A model generated the notes under the pieces. That model was given only the letters and a program-made list of their open reading frames with translations, did no database searches and was not told the origin of the DNA. Below are positions 37,335 through 45,429 of a stretch of 64,000 nucleotides of DNA, one piece after another. Positions within the stretch are counted from its first letter, which is position 1. Every line of letters starts with the position of its first letter. This stretch comes from Novosphingobium indicum (GTDB taxonomy: Bacteria > Pseudomonadota > Alphaproteobacteria > Sphingomonadales > Sphingomonadaceae): the NCBI RefSeq assembly GCF_014645195.1, contig NZ_BMLK01000011.1:97417-161416 (forward strand), in the 5' to 3' direction. The position numbers and the translations under genes were made by a program.

Positions 37335-37532
37335 TTTGATTCCTTCATGGCAGGTCGCAGCACACCCCAATACTGCTCCTGCTGCACGGCGTAAGCTGCT
37401 GGGCAGCTCCTGACGCCGGTGGTACGCCAAGTTGTCCCGGGTTTTTCGGGTGGCAAGTGTCTATCGGCAGCGACAGCTCTGCAGCTCAGAGCCTGCCGCA
37501 GTCATGTGATTGCGCCGCGTGGCCGCGCCAAA

Positions 37533-37733
37533 TTACTGCTTGGTGGCAGTAACCAGCTGAACGCGGCTGGATGCGGCGCCGAGCGATCCGGTGATGCGTT
37601 CCACATCGCATCCTTCGCCAAGCAACACGCCCATGCGTACGTCGTCGTTCCATCCCACCAGCGCCTGCTTGATGCGCAGAATGGCCGGGACATTGGAAAG
37701 ACCACTACAGTCCAGAGTTTGTGCAACGTGCAT
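37533..37733 (-). CDS. Small hypothetical protein, weakly TusA-like
   Basis: A 66-residue frame starting MHVAQTLDCSGLSNVPAILR, with AGGGAG 7 bases before the ATG at 37733. The LDCSGL plus a following helix recalls TusA-type sulfur-carrier folds (xDCxGLxCPxPxxR), but the second Cys and the Pro-x-Pro are missing, so the link is tentative. It lies 198 bases upstream of the mmtN-like gene on the same strand. The frame stays open to 37970 with no better start. Confidence 0.4.
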   Translation of the reverse strand: MHVAQTLDCSGLSNVPAILRIKQALVGWNDDVRMGVLLGEGCDVERITGSLGAASSRVQLVTATKQ

Positions 37734-38217
37734 TCGATGTGCTCCCTGTTCGCAGACCCGCCTGACGGCGGGGCTACTGAGCCGAGCGAGAATACCCGAC
37801 ATGAAAAAACATTGCTCACGCCCTGTTTCCGCATCACGGATCAGCATCAATGGGTGACGCAATTGCCAATAAGGCGGGGATGGAGCGGCACGGGCCACTC
37901 GAAAAATCCCGCAGGCAAAATAAACCGCCATATAACGGTCGTAGAGCGCTACGTCGCCGCACTCTCCCAAAAGACTGCAGGCAAGAATTTACCTGCATGC
38001 GAACCCCGGCTTATTTTTTATGCCTGAAGTTAAGAATTTTTTCGTTGGAATGGCTTGCAGGCTATGTAGGGGGGCGACCTATGTCAAGCGCGTTGGGCCC
38101 GGTTTTGGCCGCGATCCGACTGCGTTCAGGTGCCTCTGCCCATAATTCGATGATGCCGTGCATGGCATTTTTTCGGCCATCTGCTTGGCATTGCCACGAA
38201 TTCCCCCTTTTCTTCCC
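37734..38217. other. Intergenic stretch, no supported gene
   Basis: About 480 bases. Short frames exist on both strands without ribosome sites or recognisable motifs. A weak GCAGG/CCTGC hairpin lies at about 37979-38000. It separates the methyltransferase region from the class II aldolase gene. Confidence 0.5.
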
Positions 38218-38979
38218 TCAGTCCCGAAAGCCGGGATCGAGCCGGTCCAGCATTCGCATGTGGGCATCCCATTCCAGTTGCACGTCGCCGTCATCGTAGG
38301 CCATCTGGTCGATCTGGCTGTTAGCCTGGCGCATTGTGGCTTCGTCCAGATTCTGGAGCGGTCTGCCCATGGCCAATGCCGATTCCTGAATCTCGCAGGC
38401 CCTGCACAGGTTGAACATGTGTGAGAACATCACCGCCGCATCGGGGCCGACTGTCAGCAGGCCATGATTCCTGAGGATGAGCGCGGGGTTCGTGCCGAGG
38501 CTCGCGACTATGCGTTCGCGCTCCCCGAGGTTCAGGGCAACGCCTTCGTAGTCGTGATAGCTCACCCGGCCGAAGAACTGCAGGGCGATCTGGTTGATCG
38601 GCAATAGGCCTTCGGCGAGGCAGGATACGGCGACGCCCGATCGCGTATGGGTGTGCATCACCCAGTGCGCGTCTTCACGTCCGGTGTGGACGGCGCTGTG
38701 AATCGTGAAGCCGGCCGGATTGACGCGATGCGGACTGGAGCAGGCCTTGTTGCCGTTCACATCGATTTTCACCAGCGAACTGGCCGTGATTTCCTCCCAC
38801 AGGAAGCCGTAGGGATTGATCAGGAAGTGTTCCGGCTCTCCGGGAACCCGCGCCGTGATGTGCGTGTAGATGAGGTCGGTCATCTTGTAGTGGGCGGCGA
38901 GCCGGTAGCAGGCTGCGAGATCGACGCGCGCCTGATACTCCGCATCGCTGATGGCCGGGGTTTCGCAGATGGTTGTCAT
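38218..38979 (-). CDS. Class II aldolase/adducin family protein
   Basis: A 253-residue protein of the class II aldolase/adducin fold. It shows LAACYRLAAHYKMTDLIYTH, the metal-binding HTHTRSGVAVSCL (two His) and LRNHGLLTVGPDAAVMF (third His). The family includes fuculose- and ribulose-phosphate aldolases and decarboxylases; substrates of this branch are usually unknown. The start at 38979 (second of two Met codons) has GAGG at good spacing. It is divergent from a 2-hydroxyacid dehydrogenase gene across a TATACA/TGTATA dyad, and the two probably share a regulator and pathway. Confidence 0.85.
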   Translation of the reverse strand: MTTICETPAISDAEYQARVDLAACYRLAAHYKMTDLIYTHITARVPGEPEHFLINPYGFLWEEITASSLVKIDVNGNKACSSPHRVNPAGFTIHSAVHTGREDAHWVMHTHTRSGVAVSCLAEGLLPINQIALQFFGRVSYHDYEGVALNLGERERIVASLGTNPALILRNHGLLTVGPDAAVMFSHMFNLCRACEIQESALAMGRPLQNLDEATMRQANSQIDQMAYDDGDVQLEWDAHMRMLDRLDPGFRD

Positions 38980-39094
38980 CATGTCCTCGTTTGCCGCAGG
39001 CAGCCTAGCGCCGGGCCCCGCTGTTTCGCCCCCTGCCTGAGGGTGTGAGGCTTCGGCTTTGTTGATCGGGGTCAAACCCGGCTTTACTCGCTCC

Positions 39095-39108
39095 TATACA
39101 TTTGTATA
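39095..39108. promoter_or_regulatory. TATACATTTGTATA palindrome, candidate operator
   Basis: A perfect 14-base dyad in the divergent aldolase/dehydrogenase region. The half TGTATAAC (39103-39110) recurs upstream of the TetR gene at 40232-40239, and a neighbouring TCGAG is shared as well. This points to one regulator acting at both places, most likely the TetR protein encoded at 40289. Confidence 0.5.
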
Positions 39109-39239
39109 ACTCGAGCCATGGTGCAAGTGCGAAGTTACCTTCGGGGTGCTGCACTTGCCGCAAACTTTCTGCCCTTTGCGATGCGCGCGTCCGGTGTGTC
39201 CACGCCGCGACGAAAACGAAAGCCAGGAGAACCTGCAAG

Positions 39240-40196
39240 ATGCCGAACCCGGGAACGATCCACGGCGTTCTTTTGAGTGACACGTTCGATCTGAAGACCT
39301 TCTACAGTCTCGACCTGACCGGCCGGGCAGACGATGTACGTCTTTATAATCCGGATGAAGTGACCGATCCCGAGGCTATCCGGTTCGCCGTGTGCTGGCT
39401 GCCCGGCCCGGATGCCTTTGCGGCTTATCCCAATCTGGAAATGGCGATGTCGGTCGGTGCCGGTGTCGACGACCTGCTCGGTCATCCAGGGCTGGGCAAG
39501 GACGTGGCGATCTGCCGCGTCCGCGATCCCTATCAGGCCGACCTGATGGCCGGTTATGCCGTCCATGAAGTGCTCCATGTCGAGCGCGACTTCGGCACGT
39601 ATCAGGGACACAAGGCCGGCGAGACGTGGGATCCGCTGCCACTGCGCCCGCCGCATCACCGGAAAGTCGCCGTTCTTGGCCATGGTTCGATGGGGGCGGC
39701 CGTTACCAAGGCGCTCGCGGCACTGGGCTTTTCCGTGACCGTTGCCTGTCGGCGGTCGCCGAGCGATCCTGTCGAGGGCGTCACCTATCGTACCGGCGAC
39801 GAGGCGATAACGCAGGCCGTCACAGGCGCGGAAACCGTGGTCAATGTGCTGCCGCTGACGCCGCAGACGCACGGCATTCTCGACAAGGTGCTGTTCGACA
39901 AGCTCGTGCCCGGTGCCTGGCTGGTGCAGATCGGGCGGGGCGAGCACCTTAACGTGGATGACTTCGTTGCCGCGCTCGACAGCGGACAGCTCAGCGGTGC
40001 CAGCCTCGATGTCTTCGCGGAAGAACCTCTGCCGCCGGGACATGCCTTCTGGCGGGACCCGCGCCTGCGGATCACCCCGCATATCGCCAGCGACACGACG
40101 CCGCACGCGGTTTCCGAACAGGCGCTGCAATCGGCACGCGAACTGCTTGCCGGCAAGCCGCTGACCTTTGCTGTCGATCGCGATCAGGGATACTGA
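39240..40196 (+). CDS. D-2-hydroxyacid dehydrogenase (GhrA-type)
   Basis: A 318-residue NAD(P)-dependent dehydrogenase of the glyoxylate/hydroxypyruvate reductase A type. The Rossmann motif is VAVLGHGSMGAAVTKAL; the catalytic Arg is in LVQIGRGEHLN, Glu in FAEEPLPPGHAFW, and His in ITPHIASDTTP. It reduces a 2-oxoacid to a D-hydroxyacid. The ATG at 39240 follows AGGAGA by 9 bases; the frame is open to 39102 without a better start. It is divergent from the aldolase and 36 bases before the TetR regulatory region. The nearby aminotransferase could supply its 2-oxoacid. Confidence 0.85.
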   Translation: MPNPGTIHGVLLSDTFDLKTFYSLDLTGRADDVRLYNPDEVTDPEAIRFAVCWLPGPDAFAAYPNLEMAMSVGAGVDDLLGHPGLGKDVAICRVRDPYQADLMAGYAVHEVLHVERDFGTYQGHKAGETWDPLPLRPPHHRKVAVLGHGSMGAAVTKALAALGFSVTVACRRSPSDPVEGVTYRTGDEAITQAVTGAETVVNVLPLTPQTHGILDKVLFDKLVPGAWLVQIGRGEHLNVDDFVAALDSGQLSGASLDVFAEEPLPPGHAFWRDPRLRITPHIASDTTPHAVSEQALQSARELLAGKPLTFAVDRDQGY

Positions 40197-40231
40197 GCGG
40201 CGACCCGAGTTCTTGATGGATAATTATTCGA

Positions 40232-40239
40232 GTGTATAA
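40232..40239. promoter_or_regulatory. TGTATAAC repeat upstream of TetR gene
   Basis: A second copy of the TGTATAAC half-site seen at 39103-39110, again next to TCGAG, 50 bases before the TetR start. It supports autoregulation by the TetR protein. Confidence 0.4.
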
Positions 40240-40288
40240 CAGTAGGCATGGTGACGCGATCTGCTGCATTCTTCAGGACCTGCCTGGC

Positions 40289-40975
40289 ATGAGTCGGAAA
40301 GCGTTCCAGCGCCTCACTCTGGATGACCGCCGCCGCAGCCTGATGGAGGCGACACTGACCTGTGTCGCGCGTGACGGCCTTCAGGGTGCAACAGTGCGCC
40401 GGATCACGGAAGAGGCAGGGGTAACGCTGGGACTCGTCCGCCACTACTTCGGCAGCAAGGACGAACTGATCCGGAGTGCCTACGCCTATCTGATCGGCCA
40501 GCTCACATCGCAGGCGAGCGAGAGCTCGAAGCAGAGCGAAGGCGCGCCCGAGGTGCAACTTGCGCTCTTCCTGCGGGCGAACATGACGCGGCCCAACCTG
40601 TCGGAACGCAACGTGTCGCTCTGGGCCACATTCATCGGACGGGTCCGATCTGACAGTACGTTCGCCGAGATCCACCGCGAAGGATACCGCGAGTTCCTGA
40701 CCGTCCTTGAAACGCTGATCGAGCCCGTGCTGGCGGCCCACGGACTTCCGCACGGAGCCGCGGCGTGCAAACGGCATGCGATTGCCCTCAACGGCCTGAT
40801 CGACGGACTGTGGATGGAAGGGTCCCTGAATTCGGGGCTGTACAGTCAGGCCATGCTGCCAGACCTGGTTATCGAAGCCAGTGAGCGCCTGCTGGCCCTC
40901 CCCCCCGGCGTGCTTTCGCAAGCCCCAACACCTCTTGAAGAACAGAGACTGACATCATGCGCTATGCCGGAATAA
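40289..40975 (+). CDS. TetR family regulator (BetI-like)
   Basis: A 228-residue TetR protein with the helix-turn-helix ATVRRITEEAGVTLGLVRHY followed by FGSKDELIRSAY. The opening MSRKAFQRLTLDDRRRSLME and the ligand domain are BetI-like. The ATG at 40289 has AGGA upstream, and the HTH is at the usual distance from it. Its 3' end overlaps the aminotransferase gene by 19 bases, so the two are co-transcribed. Shared TGTATAAC motifs suggest that it also controls the aldolase/dehydrogenase divergent promoter. Choline or betaine is not implied by the neighbours. Confidence 0.85.
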   Translation: MSRKAFQRLTLDDRRRSLMEATLTCVARDGLQGATVRRITEEAGVTLGLVRHYFGSKDELIRSAYAYLIGQLTSQASESSKQSEGAPEVQLALFLRANMTRPNLSERNVSLWATFIGRVRSDSTFAEIHREGYREFLTVLETLIEPVLAAHGLPHGAAACKRHAIALNGLIDGLWMEGSLNSGLYSQAMLPDLVIEASERLLALPPGVLSQAPTPLEEQRLTSCAMPE

Positions 40976-42147
40976 CCGAACGCCTTGCCGACCTTGGCGG
41001 TGAAAAGTGGGCGATCCACAATGCGGGGCGGGCCAGGATGGAGGCCGGTGAAGAGATCATCGAGCTGACCATCGGCGAGCCGGACATTCCGACCGATCCC
41101 GAACTGATCCGGGTCTGTCACGAATCCATGCTGCGGGGGCGTACGCACTACTCGAACGGGCGCGGGGAATCCGGGCTGCTCGATGCCATCGTCGACAAGT
41201 ACAAGCCGATGCATCCGGGGGTCACCACGGACCACGTTCTGGCGTTCCCCGGCACGCAGACCGCGCTCTATGCGGTGATCACCGCGCTCGTCGAGGAAGG
41301 CGAGGGCGTGCTGATCGGCGATCCGTACTATGCGACGTACGAGGGGGTGGTGCGTGCGCCGGGTGCAGTGGTGGAGGCCGTGCCGCTTAAGATCGAGAAC
41401 GGCTTCATCATGCAGCCCGACGATCTGCGCGCCGCCGTGACCGAGAAGAGCCGCGTGCTCGTGCTGAATTCCCCGCACAATCCAACCGGCGCGCTGCTCG
41501 ACCGCGAAACGATCGTCGAACTGGGCAAGATCGCCTGTGAACACGACCTTTGGATCGTCTCCGATGAAGTCTACGAAGACCTCATCTTCGTGGACGAGGA
41601 GTTCGCGTCTCCGCTCGAAATCGAGGAATTGCGTGAACGCACCATCATCGTTTCGTCGATTTCCAAGACCTATGCGGCCACCGGATTCCGCAGCGGCTGG
41701 GCGGTCGGCCCGGTAGAATTCTGCACCAAGCTGCTGCCGATTTCCGAGACGATCCTGTTCGGCAACCAGCCCTTCATCGCCGACATGACCGAGGCTGCGC
41801 TGCGCGGCACCTTCGATACCGCGGAGCGCATGTGCCGCAGCTATTCCGCGCGCGTGGACCTGATCATGAGGGCGCTCGAAAAGAGCCCCAACCTCAAGGC
41901 GGGCAAGGTCTCCGGCGGCATGTTCATCATGATCGACGTCGCGGACACCGGGCTGGACGGTGAGCAGTTCGCATGGGGGCTGCTGGAAGAGCAAGGCGTG
42001 GCGATCATGCCGGGCACGTCATTCGGCGAGAATGCCAAGACGCTGGTTCGTGTCGCGCTGACCGTGCCAGACGATATTCTGAGCGAGGCCATGAAGCGGA
42101 TCAACGCCTTTGCCGCCTCGCGCGCTGCCGCCGGCGCCCCGGCCTGA
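40957..42147 (+). CDS. Class I/II pyridoxal-phosphate aminotransferase
   Basis: A 396-residue fold-type I aminotransferase. It shows LTIGEPDIPTDPELIR, THYSNGRGESGLLDAI, the cofactor-contacting NSPHNPTGALLDRE and SDEVYEDLIF, the Schiff-base Lys in SSISKTYAATGFRSGW, and the C-terminal Arg in LVRVALTVPDD. It transfers an amino group between an amino acid and a 2-oxoacid; the substrate cannot be read off. It overlaps the TetR gene by 19 bases. With the dehydrogenase upstream it could convert an amino acid to a hydroxyacid. S-methylmethionine as a substrate is only a thought suggested by the mmtN-like gene 3.6 kb away. Confidence 0.9.
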   Translation: MRYAGITERLADLGGEKWAIHNAGRARMEAGEEIIELTIGEPDIPTDPELIRVCHESMLRGRTHYSNGRGESGLLDAIVDKYKPMHPGVTTDHVLAFPGTQTALYAVITALVEEGEGVLIGDPYYATYEGVVRAPGAVVEAVPLKIENGFIMQPDDLRAAVTEKSRVLVLNSPHNPTGALLDRETIVELGKIACEHDLWIVSDEVYEDLIFVDEEFASPLEIEELRERTIIVSSISKTYAATGFRSGWAVGPVEFCTKLLPISETILFGNQPFIADMTEAALRGTFDTAERMCRSYSARVDLIMRALEKSPNLKAGKVSGGMFIMIDVADTGLDGEQFAWGLLEEQGVAIMPGTSFGENAKTLVRVALTVPDDILSEAMKRINAFAASRAAAGAPA

Positions 42148-42156
42148 CCGCCCGGG

Positions 42157-42951
42157 CTATGCCGGGTCGTCGTTCGACGCCGGTTCGGTACCCCGCACAG
42201 CATTGAAGTCCTGACGGGGCATGGTCTCGGTACGGCCGAAGAAGCGGTCCAGATCGCTGTCGTCGGCGGTGCGCAGGGTATCGGCCGCAGCGGGGATGAA
42301 CGTGTCGAACACCCGCGCCTTGGCGCGCTCCACGGCCGGGCGTGCGGACAGTGTCTCGCGCCAGCGTGCCATTGCCGGGAACGCGTCCCAGGAATAACCG
42401 TGGCGCTCACAGTATTCGGCCCAGGGCAGGGTGGCGATGTCGGCGATGGAATAGGCGTTCCCGGCAATCCATTCGCGCTCGGCCAGCCGATCATCGACGA
42501 GGTGATAGAGCCTGTCGGCAAGCGCGGCATAGCGCCCATGCGCATAGGGCTCGCTGTCCGATGGCAGCAGCGAGAAATGCGTGAACTGTCCAAGCATCGG
42601 GCCGATTGCCGACATCTGCACCATCAACCATTGAAGCACGTCGTAACGTTCGGGGCCGGATGCGGGCAGGAACGCTCCGTAGTGCTCGGCCAGCCAGATC
42701 AGGATTGCACCCGATTCCGCCAAAGGTTTGCCCAGCGCCGGATCGAGCAGAACAGGCACCTTCCCGGCCGGATTGAGCGCGAGAAACTCCGGTGTGAACT
42801 GCTCGCCCTTGAACAGCTCCACGTGCTGGAGGCGGTAAGGAAGGGCCAGCTCCTCAAGCATGATCGCGACTTTGACCACGTTCGGGCTGGCAACGCCGAG
42901 CAGGGTGATCGGCTCCATGCCCGCCTTCTGTCCGGTGGCATCGTCAGTCAT
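42157..42951 (-). CDS. Glutathione S-transferase family protein
   Basis: A 264-residue protein with an N-terminal thioredoxin-like GST domain (ITLLGVASPNVVKVAIMLEE, then NPAGKVPVLLDPALGKPLAE with the glutathione-binding PVL and ESGAI) and a C-terminal helical domain (SIADIATLPWAEY). A roughly 40-residue acidic tail follows. The catalytic Ser/Tyr position in ASPNVVK suggests a Ser-type or a novel class. The ATG at 42951 overlaps the SDR gene by 8 bases, so they are coupled. GST plus SDR pairs in sphingomonads often serve aromatic or ether degradation; this is inference. Confidence 0.85.
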   Translation of the reverse strand: MTDDATGQKAGMEPITLLGVASPNVVKVAIMLEELALPYRLQHVELFKGEQFTPEFLALNPAGKVPVLLDPALGKPLAESGAILIWLAEHYGAFLPASGPERYDVLQWLMVQMSAIGPMLGQFTHFSLLPSDSEPYAHGRYAALADRLYHLVDDRLAEREWIAGNAYSIADIATLPWAEYCERHGYSWDAFPAMARWRETLSARPAVERAKARVFDTFIPAAADTLRTADDSDLDRFFGRTETMPRQDFNAVRGTEPASNDDPA

Positions 42952-43840
42952 GGCTGTCCCCCAGCTTTTTCAGAGTGCCGCCCAGCGGCGCGGGCATGAA
43001 ACTGTCGCCATAGGGCCAGTCCAGGAACCCCAGCGAGGCGATGGTTCCGCCGTCTATGTGCAGGGTCGTGCCGGTGATTGCGCGGCTGAGGTCGCTCACG
43101 AGGAACAGCAGGCCGTTCATCACGTCGTCGACTTCGGGCGCGCGCTTCTGGGGCACGTAGAACTCGATGGCCTTGGAAAGGGCGTCTGCGCCCAGTTCGG
43201 CGAGACGCTGGAAGTCCTCGGGCGCCAGTGCCGCATTCGATGCCCGCGCCAGGGTCGTATCCGTGGCGATGCAGTTCACGCGGATCTGCTCGGCACCGAG
43301 TTCCACCGCGAGAGCACGGCTGAAGTTCGTCGTGCCGGCCTTGGCGCCGGCGTAGACCGCAAACGTCGCGGCGCCGCGATGCGCTTCGATGGTGGTGAAG
43401 TTGACGATCGAGCCGCCGTTTCCGCTACGTCGCAGTAAGGGCAGGGCGCGCTGGCAGCTGTCGACGACATAGCCATAGTTGAGCCGGATATCGCGCGCGT
43501 GGTCTTCGCGGTTGGTCTTGTCGAACAGGCTGCGCCGCACGCCGCCCGGCATGTTGATGAGGATGTCCGCTTGCCCGATTTCCGCGTCGAGGTAGTCGTA
43601 GAATTCATCCAGCGATGCCGGATCGGCGACATCCGCGTAGTGCGCCTCCACGCCGCCGGGAAGGCTGGCGGCGTCTGCGCCGATACTGGCGATGCCTTCG
43701 CGGTCGTTGTCGCAGCAGATCACCCGAACACCGGCCTGTGCAAGTGCCAGCGAGGCTCCGCGCCCGAGAAACCCGGCGGCTCCGCCCACGACTATGGCCG
43801 TCTTGCCGGCAAGGGCCTTGTGTGCCTCCAGCAGTCCCAT
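42944..43840 (-). CDS. Short-chain dehydrogenase/reductase
   Basis: A 298-residue classical SDR. The cofactor motif GGAAGFLGRGASLAL is a TGxxxGxG variant and is followed by an acidic CCDND, suggesting NAD preference. The catalytic Tyr-Lys is YAGAKAG; the usual catalytic Ser is replaced by Thr in IVNFTTIEAH. The C-terminal GTTLHIDGGTIASLG is standard. The ATG at 43840 has GGAGGAG 7 bases upstream. It is first in a two-gene operon with the GST gene. Confidence 0.9.
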   Translation of the reverse strand: MGLLEAHKALAGKTAIVVGGAAGFLGRGASLALAQAGVRVICCDNDREGIASIGADAASLPGGVEAHYADVADPASLDEFYDYLDAEIGQADILINMPGGVRRSLFDKTNREDHARDIRLNYGYVVDSCQRALPLLRRSGNGGSIVNFTTIEAHRGAATFAVYAGAKAGTTNFSRALAVELGAEQIRVNCIATDTTLARASNAALAPEDFQRLAELGADALSKAIEFYVPQKRAPEVDDVMNGLLFLVSDLSRAITGTTLHIDGGTIASLGFLDWPYGDSFMPAPLGGTLKKLGDSHD

Positions 43841-43977
43841 CGCATCTCCTCCCTGCACGCTCATCTGCCCCGGCGGGTTGCCGACCGTGAACTGTGCACT
43901 GAGGGAAGTAGATCACGAGGTTGGGGCCAATGGCAATCGCAGGGGCGAAAACCACTCCGCTCGCTGCACTCCCGCCG

Positions 43978-44230
43978 TCAGAGAAAAGGCCGAATGTCCT
44001 CCTCGCGGCTCTCGGCGTTCGCATCGCGGACCGCTTCGAGAAGATCATCGAGGCTTTTCCGGCCCAGTACGCGTCCGCCGGTAAAGACCGTGTCGATCGA
44101 ATCGGTGGCGTCGATGTCGGCCAGCGGGTCTTCGCGGAGAAGGACGAGATCGGCATCATAGCCTTCGCGGATCTGTCCGCTCTTCACACCCATCCAGGCA
44201 TCGGGCCGGAGGGTGGCCTCGCGGAACTGA
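43978..44230 (-). pseudogene. Amidohydrolase, C-terminal fragment
   Basis: The last about 82 codons of this frame match the C-terminus of metal-dependent amidohydrolases: ATLRPDAWMGVKSGQIREGY, DADLVLLREDPLADI, and TVFTGGRVLGR followed by LDDLLEAVRDANAESR. These enzymes are about 400-450 residues, with the metal-binding HxH and catalytic Asp far upstream; none of that is present. The sequence before about 44230 is unrelated, and the frame is open only by chance. It is a 5'-deleted remnant next to the LysR gene. Confidence 0.7.
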
Positions 44231-44453
44231 TCATTTCCGGCGCCCGTTGCAGCTGAGCGACCTTGCGCCGGAAGAGCGTCGCCGGACATTGTCGTCGATC
44301 CTGGCGGGCGTGAACGTGCCGAGGTGATCGGCTTTCCAGAAGCTGCTAGCCGGTGATCGCTTTCGGACGAAGAGCCCCGCCTTGGGTAGGGAATACGACC
44401 CGGAAGTATCTGGCAGGCCTTGTCTCTTCCCGGCTTCGCAATAAGGTGCCGGT

Positions 44454-45341
44454 GTGCAGCCGACATTGCGCCAGTTACGCTACCTTGTAGCCCTTGCCGA
44501 ACATGGCAGCTTTACGCGCGGTGCGGCGGCTGAAGGGGTTTCACAGCCCAGTTTCTCGCAGGCGATCCAGCAGCTGGAAGGCATTCTCGGTACCCGTGTC
44601 GCCGAACGGGGGGCGAGGGCAGTCCTGACCCCTTTTGGCCGGGAAGCTGTCAGTGCGGCGCGTCTGGTCCTCGCCGAAGTCGATGCCTTCATGAGCCTTG
44701 CGGGGCGCGACGAAACTGCCATGTCGGGGACGCTCCGGTTGGGCGTGTCTCCCACGCTCGGCCCCTATGTGCTTCCGCAGCTCGTGTCCGAACTGCATTC
44801 GACGAGCCCGCATTTGCGGGTCCACGTGCGCGAAGGGCTGCCCAACGAGGTGATCCAGATGCTGATCGAGGGCGAGCACGATATCGTTCTCGTGCAGCTG
44901 CCGATCAACGAGCCGCGCCTCCACGTCGAAAGGCTGTTTCGCGATCCGCTGGTCCTGGTCATGGCGCCCGAGGATCCCCTTGCGTCGCGCGAGACGATCG
45001 AGAACGCGGACCTTGAAGGGCGCGGGCTGCTGACGCTGCGCCCGCAGTACCGCATCAGCGACCAGATCCAGACGCTGGCGCAGACGGTGGGCGCGCATGT
45101 CCTGCGGGATTACGAGGGCACCAGTCTGGATGCGATCCGGCAGATGGCCGGCCTGGGCATGGGGCTGGCAATTCTGCCGCAACTCTATGTCCGGCAGGAG
45201 GTCAGGGGGAACGACGTCGTGGTCAGGCCCTTCGCGGGACAGCGCCTGTACCGGGAGATCGGGCTGGTCTGGCGCGAGGGGGCAGGCCGCTCGCCAACCT
45301 ATCAGGCGCTGGCCGAGTTGCTGAAGCGTGTCGCATTATAG
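44454..45341 (+). CDS. LysR family regulator (OxyR-like)
   Basis: A 295-residue LysR protein: winged HTH MQPTLRQLRYLVALAEHGSF and ASxxx-type SQPSFSQAIQQLEGILG, then the effector domain (TLRLGVSPTLGPYVLPQLV, GMGLAILPQLYV). It is closest in style to the OxyR/CynR group, but the paired redox cysteines of OxyR are absent, so peroxide sensing is unlikely. Translation starts at GTG 44454 with AAGG about 7 bases upstream. It lies between the broken amidohydrolase and the export operon and could regulate the latter, which starts 88 bases downstream. Confidence 0.85.
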   Translation: MQPTLRQLRYLVALAEHGSFTRGAAAEGVSQPSFSQAIQQLEGILGTRVAERGARAVLTPFGREAVSAARLVLAEVDAFMSLAGRDETAMSGTLRLGVSPTLGPYVLPQLVSELHSTSPHLRVHVREGLPNEVIQMLIEGEHDIVLVQLPINEPRLHVERLFRDPLVLVMAPEDPLASRETIENADLEGRGLLTLRPQYRISDQIQTLAQTVGAHVLRDYEGTSLDAIRQMAGLGMGLAILPQLYVRQEVRGNDVVVRPFAGQRLYREIGLVWREGAGRSPTYQALAELLKRVAL

Positions 45342-45429
45342 GTAAAATCTATTGAACTTATAGGAACCTTGCGGTTGTACGAATAATCGGCCGACCTCAC
45401 CTTCGCATTTGCAGCAAAGGGGAGCACAC

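Noticed and set aside
44454..45341. Naming the LysR gene oxyR
   Set aside because: The effector domain style is similar but the redox-active cysteines are absent, so peroxide sensing is not supported.
45363..45391. GGAAC upstream of the export operon as an EcfG promoter
   Set aside because: No CGTT at 16-17 bases; the same failure applies to GGAAC at about 50453 before the Rieske gene.
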